Source of the DNA: Symsagittifera roscoffensis
Lineage: Eukaryota > Xenacoelomorpha > Acoela > Convolutidae
DNA length: 60,000 nucleotides
Assembly: GCF_963678635.1 (NCBI RefSeq)
Contig: NC_087065.1
Location: forward strand, 11,121,579-11,181,578
Reading direction: 5' to 3'
Positions 22,342-33,363 of the stretch are shown here, in pieces. The notes under the pieces are model-generated. The model made no database searches. It was not told where the DNA came from and saw only the letters and a list, made by a program, of their open reading frames with translations. The position numbers and the translations under genes were made by a program. The first letter of the stretch is position 1; the number at the start of each line of letters is the position of its first letter.

Positions 22342-24678
22342 TCAATTTGAGCTTGAATTAGTGTTCGATTTACTTTTTCCCTTTCCCGAGTTATTTCGTA
22401 TCATGCTCTCATTGTTCGACTTTTTGTGACTCGCTTCTTCAACTAATCCGTCGTCCTCTCCACTTGACATCATACTCAACGTGTTTTCTATCTCGCTTTT
22501 GAACTTGGTCAACATTGTATCTACAAGCTGATCGCCAACTTGTCCGCCTTCGTAGACAAAAAAGAAGCGGGTGCACACCAAATCCGGATTACTGCAAACC
22601 CAGACGTTCTGGAACTTTTGAAGATGTGTTGAGGAGTTGACAACTTCACAAAGTGCAATACAGGTTATGTTTTTCCCTGAAATAAACCTCGATTTCTGAC
22701 CGGGAGCCGTTTTTGAGGATACTGCACCTACTGGCAAATCAGTTCCATTGTACTCTCCATGGCCGCAGTTTGAGTACCCATACGATACCGAAGACAAAGG
22801 TGAGAGGTAAATGCCTCTTCCATAAGCCGCACCATGTACTTGATGTTTAGTGCCCGTTCCGACAAGCAAACCTCCTCGTAAAATTGAATGCCAGTTTTCT
22901 ATAAGACTTCCGTGAAACGCAAAGTAACTGCCTTGCATTTCAGTTTTCTTCGCCTCTTGAAAAATTGCTTCTTTACTCGGCGGGCTGCTCAGGAGTAGAA
23001 ACTGGTGAGGTGTATGCATAAATGAGAGTTGAAATCTTGAGGGAATCTTAACAATATGACTGCGGTTGGACATTACTAGCCATGATACTAATGGATATAA
23101 ACATGGATCTGATTTATACAGCTTCTGTTGAAAATGCTGCGAATCTATGAACTCCGAAAAACCTATTTCTTCTATTTTTTCAAAAAGTGATTCTAGCAAT
23201 GCAAAATTCTTTCGTTTTGGGGTTAGCACAAATTCTTTTGGGTTGTTTGGGTCAACTACTATAGGGTAGGGGTCGAATATGATTTCACGTCTTTTTGATT
23301 TCAGGGCCGCTTTGGCTAACGCGACTAGAAGGTCTGTAACTTCGGCTCCTGTAGCTAACGAGTCGGTTGCATCATTCATCACTCCCATTTGCTGGAACGA
23401 GAAGCAACACAGTTCTCGGCTACATACTGAAGGTTTAAGCATGTACTGCCATTCTGCATTTTGAAAAACATGCGGCTCGTCGCAAATGACACAAAACTCA
23501 TTAATTGATACGATTCTATTTTTGACGTAAGTATAGACCTGGTTTAGCAGTCCATACTCCAAAGGCGGCACCTCTTTAGCTTTCAAACCGTCTGCACTTA
23601 GATTGACCAGACTCAAACTTAGCTGTTTATTGTAAGCACTGGCTGAGCTATCCGATCGGGACAGCAATCTCACAAAAACTCCCAGCATGTTTTTAAGTTT
23701 CGTAGACTTTGGCGATGAACTGTTGTTTAAAGATGGCGAGGGCGATTTATTGCTAGATGAAGTATTGCAATTTGGAGATGAAAAACTGGGAGTAGTTTTA
23801 CTAGGCGAGCCATCATTTCCGTTGTTCTCCAGGCCTCCCTTATCGATTAGAAAACTAGCTGCTTCACTGACACTTTCTCCACACTGCTTAAGCGCTGCCG
23901 AAACTTCCGATTCAGGAAAGCCCAAATTCAAAAGTTCTCTTAAGCTACCACATTTGCATTTAGTTAAGTGCTCGTTTAAAATGCGTTCTAGACTCCTATT
24001 TGCAAGTAAGGGCCACATATTACTGAAGTACTTTTCCATGATCTTTTCCAACTGTCTTCCAACTGGGAACTTGACAGAAGGTCCGTACTGGTGGATAATT
24101 GACACCCTTGGTGGCAGGCCGTCCAGAAACAACATATTGTGAAAGACCAGTTTAAGCAGAATGTATTCATTTGGTTTAAAAAACCACGCCGATGCTATCG
24201 AGGCGTCTAGAAAGTCGATGTCAATTTTCATAGTTACCGCCGCCATATCTGTAACTTCAACCTCCACGATACTATCGGTGCCGTACTGCTCTTGGAAATG
24301 TTTGATCTCTTTCGCCAAAAGCGGGTGCAAAATTTCCTCGTCACTAACAGTATCATTGGCCGATGAAAGAATTATTTCATCTGTCTCAAATGGTTCGAAA
24401 TCTTCGTGATTTTGACAGCTTTTTCCAGAAACATTTTGGACATTTCCATTTTCTAAGCCTGCAACGTGCAGTATCTTAGGGTCTGTATCGTGGCTGAATT
24501 TAACGGGGGTAATATGTCCATTCTGTAACCGCTGGGAAGCTTCTTCGGTTTCAAATTCAACTTCAAAGTTTTCTTCCATTGCAACTGGAACTACTGCAGT
24601 GTTTGTTCGTTTCAGGAAGAAATTGGTCGTCGAGTTCTTGTCGCTGTGAAATCCCCGGGAATTGAAAATGGAACTCAT
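22342..24678 (-). CDS. PARP8: PARP6/PARP8-type mono-ADP-ribosyltransferase (single coding exon)
   Basis: The 778-residue product carries the PARP catalytic fold near its C-terminus. FHGSLIENWHSILRGGL holds the catalytic His at about 589, and YGRGIYLSPLSSVSYGYS the Tyr at about 624; both are close to human PARP6/8. The preceding CDEPHVF and CSRELCCFSFQQMGVMNDA blocks are also diagnostic of this pair. A segment LRELLNLGFPESEVSAALKQ resembles a UBA-like helix bundle. The N-terminus contains the family's QEQYGTDSI and DIDFLDASIASAW region, and the tail is low-complexity, S/N/K-rich. Members add single ADP-ribose units. I start at 24678, not at the upstream ATG at 24792: a strong acceptor (TTTCTTGTTCTTCAG, exon from 24714) lies between them, and the extra 38 residues read intron. 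PARP6 and PARP8 cannot be separated by eye. Confidence 0.88.
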   Translation of the reverse strand: MSSIFNSRGFHSDKNSTTNFFLKRTNTAVVPVAMEENFEVEFETEEASQRLQNGHITPVKFSHDTDPKILHVAGLENGNVQNVSGKSCQNHEDFEPFETDEIILSSANDTVSDEEILHPLLAKEIKHFQEQYGTDSIVEVEVTDMAAVTMKIDIDFLDASIASAWFFKPNEYILLKLVFHNMLFLDGLPPRVSIIHQYGPSVKFPVGRQLEKIMEKYFSNMWPLLANRSLERILNEHLTKCKCGSLRELLNLGFPESEVSAALKQCGESVSEAASFLIDKGGLENNGNDGSPSKTTPSFSSPNCNTSSSNKSPSPSLNNSSSPKSTKLKNMLGVFVRLLSRSDSSASAYNKQLSLSLVNLSADGLKAKEVPPLEYGLLNQVYTYVKNRIVSINEFCVICDEPHVFQNAEWQYMLKPSVCSRELCCFSFQQMGVMNDATDSLATGAEVTDLLVALAKAALKSKRREIIFDPYPIVVDPNNPKEFVLTPKRKNFALLESLFEKIEEIGFSEFIDSQHFQQKLYKSDPCLYPLVSWLVMSNRSHIVKIPSRFQLSFMHTPHQFLLLSSPPSKEAIFQEAKKTEMQGSYFAFHGSLIENWHSILRGGLLVGTGTKHQVHGAAYGRGIYLSPLSSVSYGYSNCGHGEYNGTDLPVGAVSSKTAPGQKSRFISGKNITCIALCEVVNSSTHLQKFQNVWVCSNPDLVCTRFFFVYEGGQVGDQLVDTMLTKFKSEIENTLSMMSSGEDDGLVEEASHKKSNNESMIRNNSGKGKSKSNTNSSSN

Positions 24679-24714
24679 GGCGAGGTTGTTCGAGTCGCCG
24701 CTAGCCAGCAATTT

Positions 24715-26687
24715 CTGAAGAACAAGAAATAAATGATAAACATGTAGTATTGTTGAGCACCGATAAACTGTACAAACAGATTGGAAGCTCATTTTTCTCC
24801 TAGTAAACGCGTCGGAAATACGGGAAAAGTTTTAGAGTCATTTTCTGGACATAAAGGCAACCTTTTTGATTTTCTCTAGGAATCCAAATCATGATCAATA
24901 GGGTTTAAACATGTTAACGCTTTTGAACCCCTTGAATATTTTCTTGTGGTACCTAAAAGTGGACGAAAAAACCCTTAGCCTCAGCCACCAGCTCCTTCTA
25001 ACCCCTCTGCAGTAAATTTGATTAACAAAATCGATATTTACAGAGGGAACAAATAATTCAAAATGTCATAGGAATTTGATACGCTTAAACGTCCGGTTAA
25101 ACCTTCTCAAACCATTTCATCAACTTGGCAAATTTCTTTCAATATATTCTGAAGCAGTTTGAACCATTTTCTACTCAAAAAATCCAATGAAATTGATAAA
25201 ATCAAAATCTACATATGACACTAATTGACAATGCCGTTCAAATTTAAAACGGAAGGTATGATAATCTATTGCTGCAAATCAAGAGAAACTTAACAATAAC
25301 GCAATGAAAAAAATCAACTTTAGTTTGACAGCAAGTAGAAATCAAGCGGAAATTTTGAACCAATACAACTTACGTGGTGATTTTAATTTCACCTCTGACA
25401 AAAAAAAGAATCGAAAACTAGGAAGCCGACAAAACAAAAAATCCGCAAAAAAAATAATTATCTCAAATCTTTGTGAAACTCGGATGATTGAAATTTTTTT
25501 GATAAAAGTAACCCAATTTGAGCAAGCTAGGTCAACAGATGGTTTTTAAATTTCGCTGGGAACACTGAAATTGAACTCTATTTTTGAGCAATTAGTGATT
25601 CGCGTTTTTTGGTGCTCGTCTTTTCGAAATTGTAGAGAGCAAACTTGTAGAGCGCAATTTCTTTTTATTATAAATATGAACTGAACTTGAAAATATATCA
25701 AAAGTCTAGTCGCGAAAAACTCAAAGACTTTTTCCCGAGTCTTTTTCTGTTCGGTAAGTTGTTCATCTGCGCTCCTATTTCATATTTATATTTGAAGCTC
25801 TCTCAATTTCAATTTACTCGTATGATTGATACACGTTGACTCAACTGATCATTTTAGTAAAACTACCGTATAAGGATTACTGTTTTTATGAAACTATACG
25901 ATGCATATAAAAAAATTAAGTTAACATCATAAAACTGCAAGGAATCAACAACAACCGCAAATCTAAATAAATAGCCACGTCTTCTTTGATTATTTTTGAT
26001 TGCTCTTTTTAATTATTTTTGCCTGTCCCAATTTATGCTGACTGGCCAAATGAACTTTCTTTGTCCCGTGACTGTATCATATCTTCAACCTTCAAGTCTC
26101 ATTCGATGAGAAATGCCTTTTAAGAAACATTAAAACAACACTTACCGACATAGTTTTTGTGGCTGCCATCGTTTGATTAGTACAGCAAGAAATATTTTGT
26201 TTTCGTTCACTGAAATGTGCGTGACCTTGCTTTTAATCATTCCTGATCGACAAAGATGATCTGAACTGAGACAAACATATGTTTTCTGAAATGGAGTAAC
26301 TTCTAAAAAAACAAAAATGAGACGCTATTTCAAATTTGATCACCAGATGTTCCACAAGCACACCATCGCTGAAACTTCAAATAATGAATAAGGTATAAAT
26401 TACGTTGAGCAAATACTTGGCTGTAAAAAAAAATATTTGGCTTGCTGGTTTGAGGCCCACAAATATATCAAAATTTCGACTGACCACCAACGATTCCCCT
26501 TTAAAACCCGTTTTCCATCCGATTTTGGCAAACTAATTGCGATTAAAAAAATGGTTCCAGAATTTTCTGGACAAAAAATCATTTTCTTGTCTAGTGGGTC
26601 CAGGATATACTACATGCGCATTTAGGAGGTCGATTATGATTCTATTATTATTTTGAGCAACAACCCGTACAATTTTTAATATTATGT
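24715..26687. other. Intergenic DNA between PARP6/8 and TASP1
   Basis: The first part includes a probable 5' UTR intron or outron of PARP6/8. A degenerate copy of the dispersed repeat family lies at about 25.3-25.6 kb. No gene is visible. Paired reading frames on both strands at 26400-26625 have no family match. Confidence 0.45.
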
Positions 26688-26693
26688 TTTATT
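26688..26693 (-). promoter_or_regulatory. Candidate polyadenylation signal for TASP1
   Basis: AATAAA on the minus strand about 190 bases past the TASP1 stop codon. It is the best-placed hexamer in that flank, but chance occurrence is possible. Confidence 0.35.
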
Positions 26694-26883
26694 CCGGCAA
26701 GTTATCAAACATTTTAGATAATTAAAGAGCCAAATAAAAACTAAAATGGTAAGTTTGCCGATCTTATGAACTAGAAGCTGAAAAAGAACAACTGAAAAAT
26801 AAATACAAATTGAAAACTATTTCTGCATTTAAACAATCATTTTGGCAGTTGACCGAGAAAACTAAGATAGCAGCTGATTAAGA

Positions 26884-27951
26884 TCAACTTTCTGAAACAT
26901 TTCTTGCCAAGTGGCTAGTAACTGTAAGCTTCCGTTCATTCGAGTTATTTAAAATAGCTTCATTGAATTCAGATTGTTTTTCATTATTAGCACCCACGAA
27001 CCCGACTGGAAACGAATAGGAGTTAGTTCCCCAGCAAACTTCCGTTTCTTCGTCTTCAAAAGCTCGAACACAAATAGCTGCTGCACATTTCGCATCAAGT
27101 CCACTAATCTTTTCAAAACACCTTTCAAACACAGGTGCCAGAAGTTCCTCTGAGTCAACTGAATTGCTTAAAATCGCTTCACAGAGTCTAGAACTGAATT
27201 GCTTCCAGATCAAAAACTCTCCTTCGCCAGAACAAGAGACTGCGATTCTGCAATTTCCTTTTGTTTCAGCCCAGCATCCAGCACCATACATTGCAGAACT
27301 ACCGACTCTACCTGGCTCCTTCAGAATAATCCCGCCACTCGAAGTTCCAGCACAAACAAGACCAGACTTATCTACAACTACAGCACCGACCGTTCCGACT
27401 CCAAGCATTCGTTTGCATAACGGCTCAGCGTCAAATGAAACATCTGTTTTTCTTTTGACCTGTAATTTAAGTGCTTTCTGATAAAAGTTCAGAGCATCGT
27501 CAGTTATCAGTTGATTACAGGTTGAGAAACCCACTTTTAAACACCAATCCGATGCGCTCTCTCCTGCTAAAAAGCAAGCCGGTAATAGGTCTGAAAAAAT
27601 TCTGGCTTTTCTTTGAAGGTCCAGAAGCTTTCTGGCAACTAAAATTGGGTTCTTGAATCCCGGCAGTGCACCGACACTTCCAAATAAAAGTGGCTCACTC
27701 ATCATAACAGTTGCGTCTAATTCAACTGTGCCCTGATTGGTCAGATTTGCACCAATCCCAGCATTCGTCAAAGGAGAATCTTCTAGAAGCTTACATACGT
27801 CACAGCAAACATCCAATGCTGTTTGCCCACCAGAATTCAGCTGCCTTTGAGCCTCGGAAAGAGTTGAGTCCAGAAGAATTTGAGTTTGATTTCGAAATTC
27901 TGAATCGTAAAATCCCACCCCGCAGTGTATGGCGATAGCAGGAGCAAACAT
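26884..27951 (-). CDS. TASP1: Taspase-1 (threonine aspartase), single exon
   Basis: The 355-residue product is an N-terminal-nucleophile hydrolase of the Taspase-1/asparaginase type. Family blocks in order are AIAIHCGVGFYDS at 5-17, LEDSPLTNAGIGANL at 56-70, VGALPGFKNP at 93-102, and GVGTVGAVVVD at 184-194. Self-cleavage before Thr187 would free the catalytic residue; GTVGAVVVD matches human DTVGAVVVD. After it come SSGGIILKEPGRVGSSAMYGAGCWAE and a SCSGEGE block. Taspase-1 cuts after Asp in MLL and TFIIA precursors. Human TASP1 has about 40 further N-terminal residues, absent here. The frame opens 33 bases after an ATTTCAG acceptor-like site. An out-of-frame upstream ATG at about 27977 opens a frame that runs over this start codon. 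Confidence 0.92.
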   Translation of the reverse strand: MFAPAIAIHCGVGFYDSEFRNQTQILLDSTLSEAQRQLNSGGQTALDVCCDVCKLLEDSPLTNAGIGANLTNQGTVELDATVMMSEPLLFGSVGALPGFKNPILVARKLLDLQRKARIFSDLLPACFLAGESASDWCLKVGFSTCNQLITDDALNFYQKALKLQVKRKTDVSFDAEPLCKRMLGVGTVGAVVVDKSGLVCAGTSSGGIILKEPGRVGSSAMYGAGCWAETKGNCRIAVSCSGEGEFLIWKQFSSRLCEAILSNSVDSEELLAPVFERCFEKISGLDAKCAAAICVRAFEDEETEVCWGTNSYSFPVGFVGANNEKQSEFNEAILNNSNERKLTVTSHLARNVSES

Positions 27952-28170
27952 ATTTACTTCGGAAATGAGAAAAATTCATTTCTCCTGAAATGGTCGCAAA
28001 ATCTTTAAAAACAGCTTTTTCCTGCAAATTCTTTTCACCTCATCAGTTTCTTTAAGGTCACATCTATCTTTTAACCTTGAGTCAGAAAACCAGCGTTCTT
28101 CAAAAAAAAATTCAAACTAGTTATCGGAGCGCAAAAAGTGAAATGCGAGATGAATTTTAAAAAAATTATA

Positions 28171-28790
28171 ACACAGAGGCGAAGCAGAGCTTCGCATCAC
28201 TAACAACACAACCGGAAAAAATATCGAAAAAAAGTTCGAAACTGCCAAAAAAAACTAGATGTATCAAAATGAATAAAGCTAGCTTTGAAAAAACATGACA
28301 AGACATTAGAATGTGAAATTAGCATCGGAAGAAAACTTAAAAAGCGGTTAAAAAGCCAGGAGTACCTGATCAGAAAACCATTTCAGCCGAAAAAAATCAA
28401 AAAGACAATGAAACTAATCAGACATATGCCCTCCCCCTAGAAACACCGACACACACACAGGAACAATTTCTTCGGTTATCAAACGACGCAACATAAGGCC
28501 ACTAAGCCGATAAAAAATAGGCCATCATTTGGACAGATTAAATACATTCAAATTCAAGGTCAGTAAAATCACAATTAGCAGAAGTTAATAAAAACACTAA
28601 ACGCAATTATAAGGCAAATTGCATACAAAAAAAAACATTCTACGATGTAGCAACTAAGCTGACAAAACATAAGCAGACAAATGATGAGCCGTCAATTTTT
28701 TTTGAAACAGAGAAAGACAGGTCTACAAGTTTCTAACCCAAGACCTTTGTCGTCGCAGGCGTCATTCAGACCGAGTGTGCAGGCGACGCA
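28171..28790 (+). repeat. Hairpin/tRNA-like repeat (copy 3)
   Basis: The head ACACAGAGGCGAAGC carries a perfect 7-bp hairpin at 28179-28195 (loop AGA). The body contains ATCAAACGACGCAACATAAG and AAGCCGATAAAAAATAGGCC, also seen in decayed form near 21.2 kb. The minus-strand tRNA-like tail has B-box-like TGGGTTAGAAAC at 28729-28740 and an A-box-like block at 28763-28775. The element is about 620 bp long. Confidence 0.6.
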
Positions 28791-28919
28791 AAGAAATCTG
28801 AAATCAATACGAACTGAACATAAATTTATCATTGCTAATTTGGCCGTTCTGTGAGCAAAGTTATTTACAGTAAAAAAAATTTAGAAGTCGGTTAAAATAC
28901 ATTTGCTATCGAAAGTGTA

Positions 28920-31000
28920 ACACAGAGGCGAAGCGGAGCTTTGCACTACTTGCAATAAAACAGACATCAAAAACATACGCTGAAAATAATGAAAAAAAAA
29001 CTAGGTGAATCAAAATTTTAGCGAGTCTCGATAAAAGGTAATTAGGGGTCCAATTAAAGCTGTAGATATATGTTTGTTTTTTTTTTGAAATTTTTGTATT
29101 GCTGCAAAATGAAATAGGCAATTTAAAAATTGGACCATGCCCAAAACCTTAGTTGTTTCTCCTCAAAAACTTTCCCAAAAATGTAATCTTTTTCTTACAA
29201 ATTCTGGTACCCTTTCTTCGGACCGAGTTCTTCATGTCAGATTGGATAGGATAGTCTTTAAGAAGAGTAAAAAAACGTTCAAATATTCAAAAATTGAACT
29301 TCCTAAATCCCTAACATGTTTTCTGCAAAAAATAGGTCGTGGCCGCTTAAGCAGAGAAATTTTGCAGGATCAGTTTCCCGATTGATTACTTAACCTGAGA
29401 ATTGGCAGGGTAGTTATCGAGAAAAGTCAAAAAGTTTCCAAAAACGGTCAAAGTTTCAAAACCTCGACTTTTGAAGACCATAAGAAATCAAGATTGGCTG
29501 GCTTTACAATTATAAAAGTAGGCTTTCCAATTAGTCAAAGTAGGAGTAGCCAATGACAGAGGTATGCTTTAAATAACCTCTTGTTTCAATAAGAGGATTC
29601 ACGCATACTGTTATTTAGATTGAATCCAACAACTCAGACGTGAGGGGGTAGTTTTCGAGAAAAAAAAAATAATAGCTTCAAAAAAACTGCTAGAAAATCA
29701 AAAATTTGACTTTTCCGAGTGCGATAACTTTGTGTTAAAAAAAAGTAGTAATCACTAAAGCACACGAGATTTCCTCTACACTTCATCATCATTGATCCCA
29801 CAGTCTCAGATGGGGTTGGTTCTCGAGAAAAGTCAAAAAGATTCAAAAAACATTCAAAAAATCAAAAATCTGATTATTTCGAGGGCAATAAATTTTGTAT
29901 TAAAAAATTTGGGCGTAACCAATTATGCTGGGGAGCTTTCCGCTACTTGTTTTACCCATTGAAACCAAAATCTCAGATTCAGTGAGGATGTTTTTGAGAA
30001 AAGTCAAGAAAGTTTCAAAAAAACGTCCAAGATCGAAAAATTGACTTTTCCGAGAGCCACATCTTTTTGTTTCAAAAAATTTGAACGTGACTTTGTATGC
30101 AAGAGAGTTTTTCCTAACTCGATCACCCATTCAACCTAAAATCTCAGATTTGGGAGGGTCGTTTTTGAAAAAAAAACAAAAAATTTTCAAAAAACGGTCA
30201 AAAATCGAAAACTTTACTTTTTCTAGGGTCATCACATTATGTGTAAAATTTTGGACATAGCCGCTTATGAAGGGAAACTTTATAAAAACCCGTATTATCC
30301 ATTGAAATCAAAACCTCAGATTTAGAAGCGTAGGCTTTGAGAGAACGAAAAAAAATCCAAATATATGGGTCAAATATCCCCCCCCCCCCCACAGACTTTT
30401 ACGAAGGCTGCAGACAATGAAGTAAAGAAAAAAAAGACTACAAAAAAAGAGACATGTGAGTAGGCAATCTCTCTATTGATGCCACTCTTTTGAAAATCGA
30501 GGGGGTAGTTTTTGAGAAACATAAAAGTTTTGCAAAAAGTGATCAAAATTTCCGAACCGTCTCAAAATTTAAAAGAATCCAATCCTATACATTTTCATAG
30601 TACCCTTTTTAATCCACAAGGTTTTTAAGCCAGCATGTCAATCAGAAATTATGAATTTTTAATTAGCAACGGAACAAAATTTACGAAGCGGAAACAAAGC
30701 CGAAAATCTTTGCACAGACAAGTTGAGTAGAAAAAAGATTTAAAAAAACTTCAGAAGATTCAAGTCCCTCTGAGACTACAATAAACAACAGTCACAACTA
30801 AAATGATTCTTGCTTATAGCACATGAAAAATCCGTGATGTGGTACCTAAGCCGACAAAATTTGAGCAGACAAACGAAAGTCCTACAATAGTTTTCACAGG
30901 AAATTTTTTTTTCAATTTCATACATACTGAAAAAAATAAAGGTCCTACCGGGACTGCAAAATCAACCGCGTTATCCCAGGCCAAGTGGGAAAAGGTCTCG
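28920..31000 (+). repeat. Hairpin/tRNA-like repeat (copy 4) with satellite core
   Basis: The same ACACAGAGGCGAAGC head, with a hairpin at 28928-28944, starts 130 bp after the previous copy ends. Here about 1.5 kb of tandem satellite lies between head and tail. After the array comes TCCTATACATTTTCATAGTA, then a body segment, then a tRNA-like A-box module (about 30968-30983, minus strand). The left arm - satellite core - right arm layout resembles pearl-type or Helentron-like elements of bivalves. Confidence 0.55.
29236..30560. repeat. Tandem array of about 170-bp satellite units
   Basis: At least seven diverged units occur. The recurring TCTCAGAT-type start lies at about 29633, 29804, 29971, 30142 and 30314, a spacing of 167-172 bp. 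Each unit carries a GGGTAGTTTTTGAGAAAAGTC-like core, a CAAAAAACGGTCAAAAATCG block and a GACTTTTCCGAGGG block. A 13-base C run at 30378-30390 interrupts one unit. Confidence 0.8.
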
Positions 31001-33363
31001 AAGCTGCTAAGGTTCACTAATAAAACAACTTCACAATTTCTTAGAAATGTGTAAGAAAAGTTCTTTACGGGAAAAAAGTCTAGCTCCCGATTTCAAGACA
31101 CCTGCTCTCGCGTAATTGTAATAATAAAAGTGTAATAATAAAAGAAGACCTCGAAATTCCGAAAACAACCTGAATTAAAAGAAATCATTTCACATAAATA
31201 ATATGTTCTATTGATCCTGGTTGAGTTTTCAAAAAAAATGTCATTATTATGGAGATGCATCTCATGATTTAAAGTTCACTTCCCAGTGTTTTTGTATTTC
31301 TAAAACTGACACGATATTACCTGAATTGTGTAATACAGTAACTCAGAAATATTTGTGACAAAACGTTTCACAGGGTCAAATTAAATTGAACTACGATAAA
31401 TTCCCGCTCAGGTATATTTTGACCATTTGTTTCGAAAATTATGATCATGTTGAGTATATTCATCATTAATACCTCTATCTACTCGAAAGAAAATGTTATC
31501 AAAAACACAAAATAGAAGCTTTAATTTTGATTCCATATTCAAACTGAGATCAACCCAATTAACATTGCGAATTAATTAAATTTAAAATGAAGCAACTGTA
31601 CAAAATTAAATATTCATAAGAAAGAATCGAAAATGCATCTCTATTTAACAAAGCATTTTATAAAACTCAAGATAATACGAAAAAATCAAACTTACACATA
31701 GATAGCTCTCTGAAATGCTTCAACCATGACAGGTCACGAAACAATTAACCTTAAATATCAATGCATAAACATAGTGGGTTGTGTTGCTTCATAACATGGC
31801 TAAATCACCTGCAGAGAATTTTTGACAATATCCATTACTTCATGCAGGAGAACCTGATATCAAATGTTAAATCATGTATCAGGTTGATAGTTTTTAGGAA
31901 TGTAATTTTTAAGGCTTTAATTGACAATCGGTTTTTTGATATTGTCTATTTTCTACGAAAGCATCTGATTGATTCACTTTGCCGATATTCAGCATGGTAT
32001 AAATTTTCAATCATAGACAACTACGCACAAATTCATTCCGCTCGAAACAAAAATGAACGTAATTATTTCACTCTTAAAAATGTTCACGTATTTTCACATG
32101 AGCAATGCTCACGTGTTTCGTATTTCAAGTACACTAGCGCGCAAAATTAAGCGCAAACTCACGTTTTTACTCTCTTAAATGCCTTTTTAATGACCATTTA
32201 GGGCAATATTTACTGCGAACATCAGCAACATTCTTACATCGACCGAGAGCAAATGTTCAAGCTCATGATCTATGAGTAGAAAAAGTACCTAAAATCAACA
32301 ATCTAACAAGCAAGTTGTTATCATTAACTCGCGTTTTGATCCACGGCAGGAGGATAATGCACTAAGATAAAATCTCAATGATGAAGTGGGTCAATCCGAG
32401 ACTTTTGTAGCCTAACAAGGTATCAGATAAATGCTTGGAAAAAGTCATTCAACTCGAAAAAAGTAATCATTGTCGGAGATTCCCATTTGAGCAAATTTGC
32501 GAACAATACGGAAAACTAAGGCCACAGGAGGGGACAAAAGAGCCAACTGGCAATCGTGACAAGATAATTTAAGAGACGCGAGGCAGGATAATGATTTTTT
32601 AAGTTATTGGCGGGAACAATGCAACTGACCATCCCTCAAAAATGCATGCAATAATTACTTTAGCCCAGAAGTCTAACTGCTTTCCAGAAATCTCGACTTT
32701 TTGCTTCCCTGGATTTGAACGCCTCCCCGATATTTCCTGTAGAAATTTCGGATGTTCGAATCCGGACAAACATAATACTATATTTGTAAACTGGCTTTCA
32801 TTACTACCACATTGGAAACAATTTCGGTAACGACACCGAGGTTGTGTGATATTAGGGAAAAGAGAAAGTGTATATTAAAATGGGTATTGTTTGTGACACG
32901 AGTTTCTAAATACTATTAATAGTTTTAACTGAGCACTGGGAGACTTAATAAATTAAGTTTTTAAATTTGAGATGTAGAAAATTGAGATGATTGTATCACT
33001 GACGTGTACAATAATGAGATGTTAAAACAAAAATTTGATTGAAGTTTGATTGAAGTTTGAATGAGACTTGTTACTTTTGGTATTCATTTTTTTATTTTTG
33101 AGACCCGAACAATCAAAATTGAGTTTGATGAGTGAAATTAGAATTTATAGCGTGCACTGTCGAAATGTTAGTGAATTTAAATATTTTGTAAAATATCCTT
33201 TTTCGAATCTAATTTTGACGAGAGAGTTCTTGTCATATTTTTTCAATTGAAAGTGAAATAAAATATTTTGAATTTTTAGAGTCAGGTTAATGAACTGAAC
33301 GAATAGGCTCCAACAATATAACTTCTTCACGGTTTTTGTTGTCTCGTTGTTTTTCATCGCTAA
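31001..33363. other. Gene-free DNA between the satellite element and the LTR element
   Basis: AT-rich. A 129-codon frame starts with ATG at 31761 but has no recognisable domain and AT-rich composition, so I do not call it a gene. A decayed SGNH-like fragment lies at 32.45-32.83 kb. Nothing else is supported. Confidence 0.45.
32455..32830 (+). pseudogene. Decayed SGNH-hydrolase-like fragment (retroelement-type)
   Basis: One frame reads KVIIVGDSHLSKF near 32455-32500, matching block I (GDSx) of SGNH/GDSL esterases, and then stops. A downstream frame reads VIGGNNATDHPSK followed by an F..P.FERLPDI segment, matching the GGN(D/N) block III region. Stops and frame changes show that it is dead. SGNH-esterase domains occur in ORF1 of some CR1-like LINEs, so a transposon origin is likely but inferred. 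Confidence 0.45.

Noticed and set aside
23687-24142. Long plus-strand ORF opposite PARP6/8
   Set aside because: Antisense shadow of the coding strand with no domain of its own.
24679-24792. N-terminal extension of PARP6/8 from the upstream ATG
   Set aside because: A strong splice acceptor lies within it and the residues do not resemble the family.
31761-32150. 129-codon plus-strand ORF as a gene
   Set aside because: Has an ATG, but no recognisable domain, AT-rich codons and no supporting neighbours.
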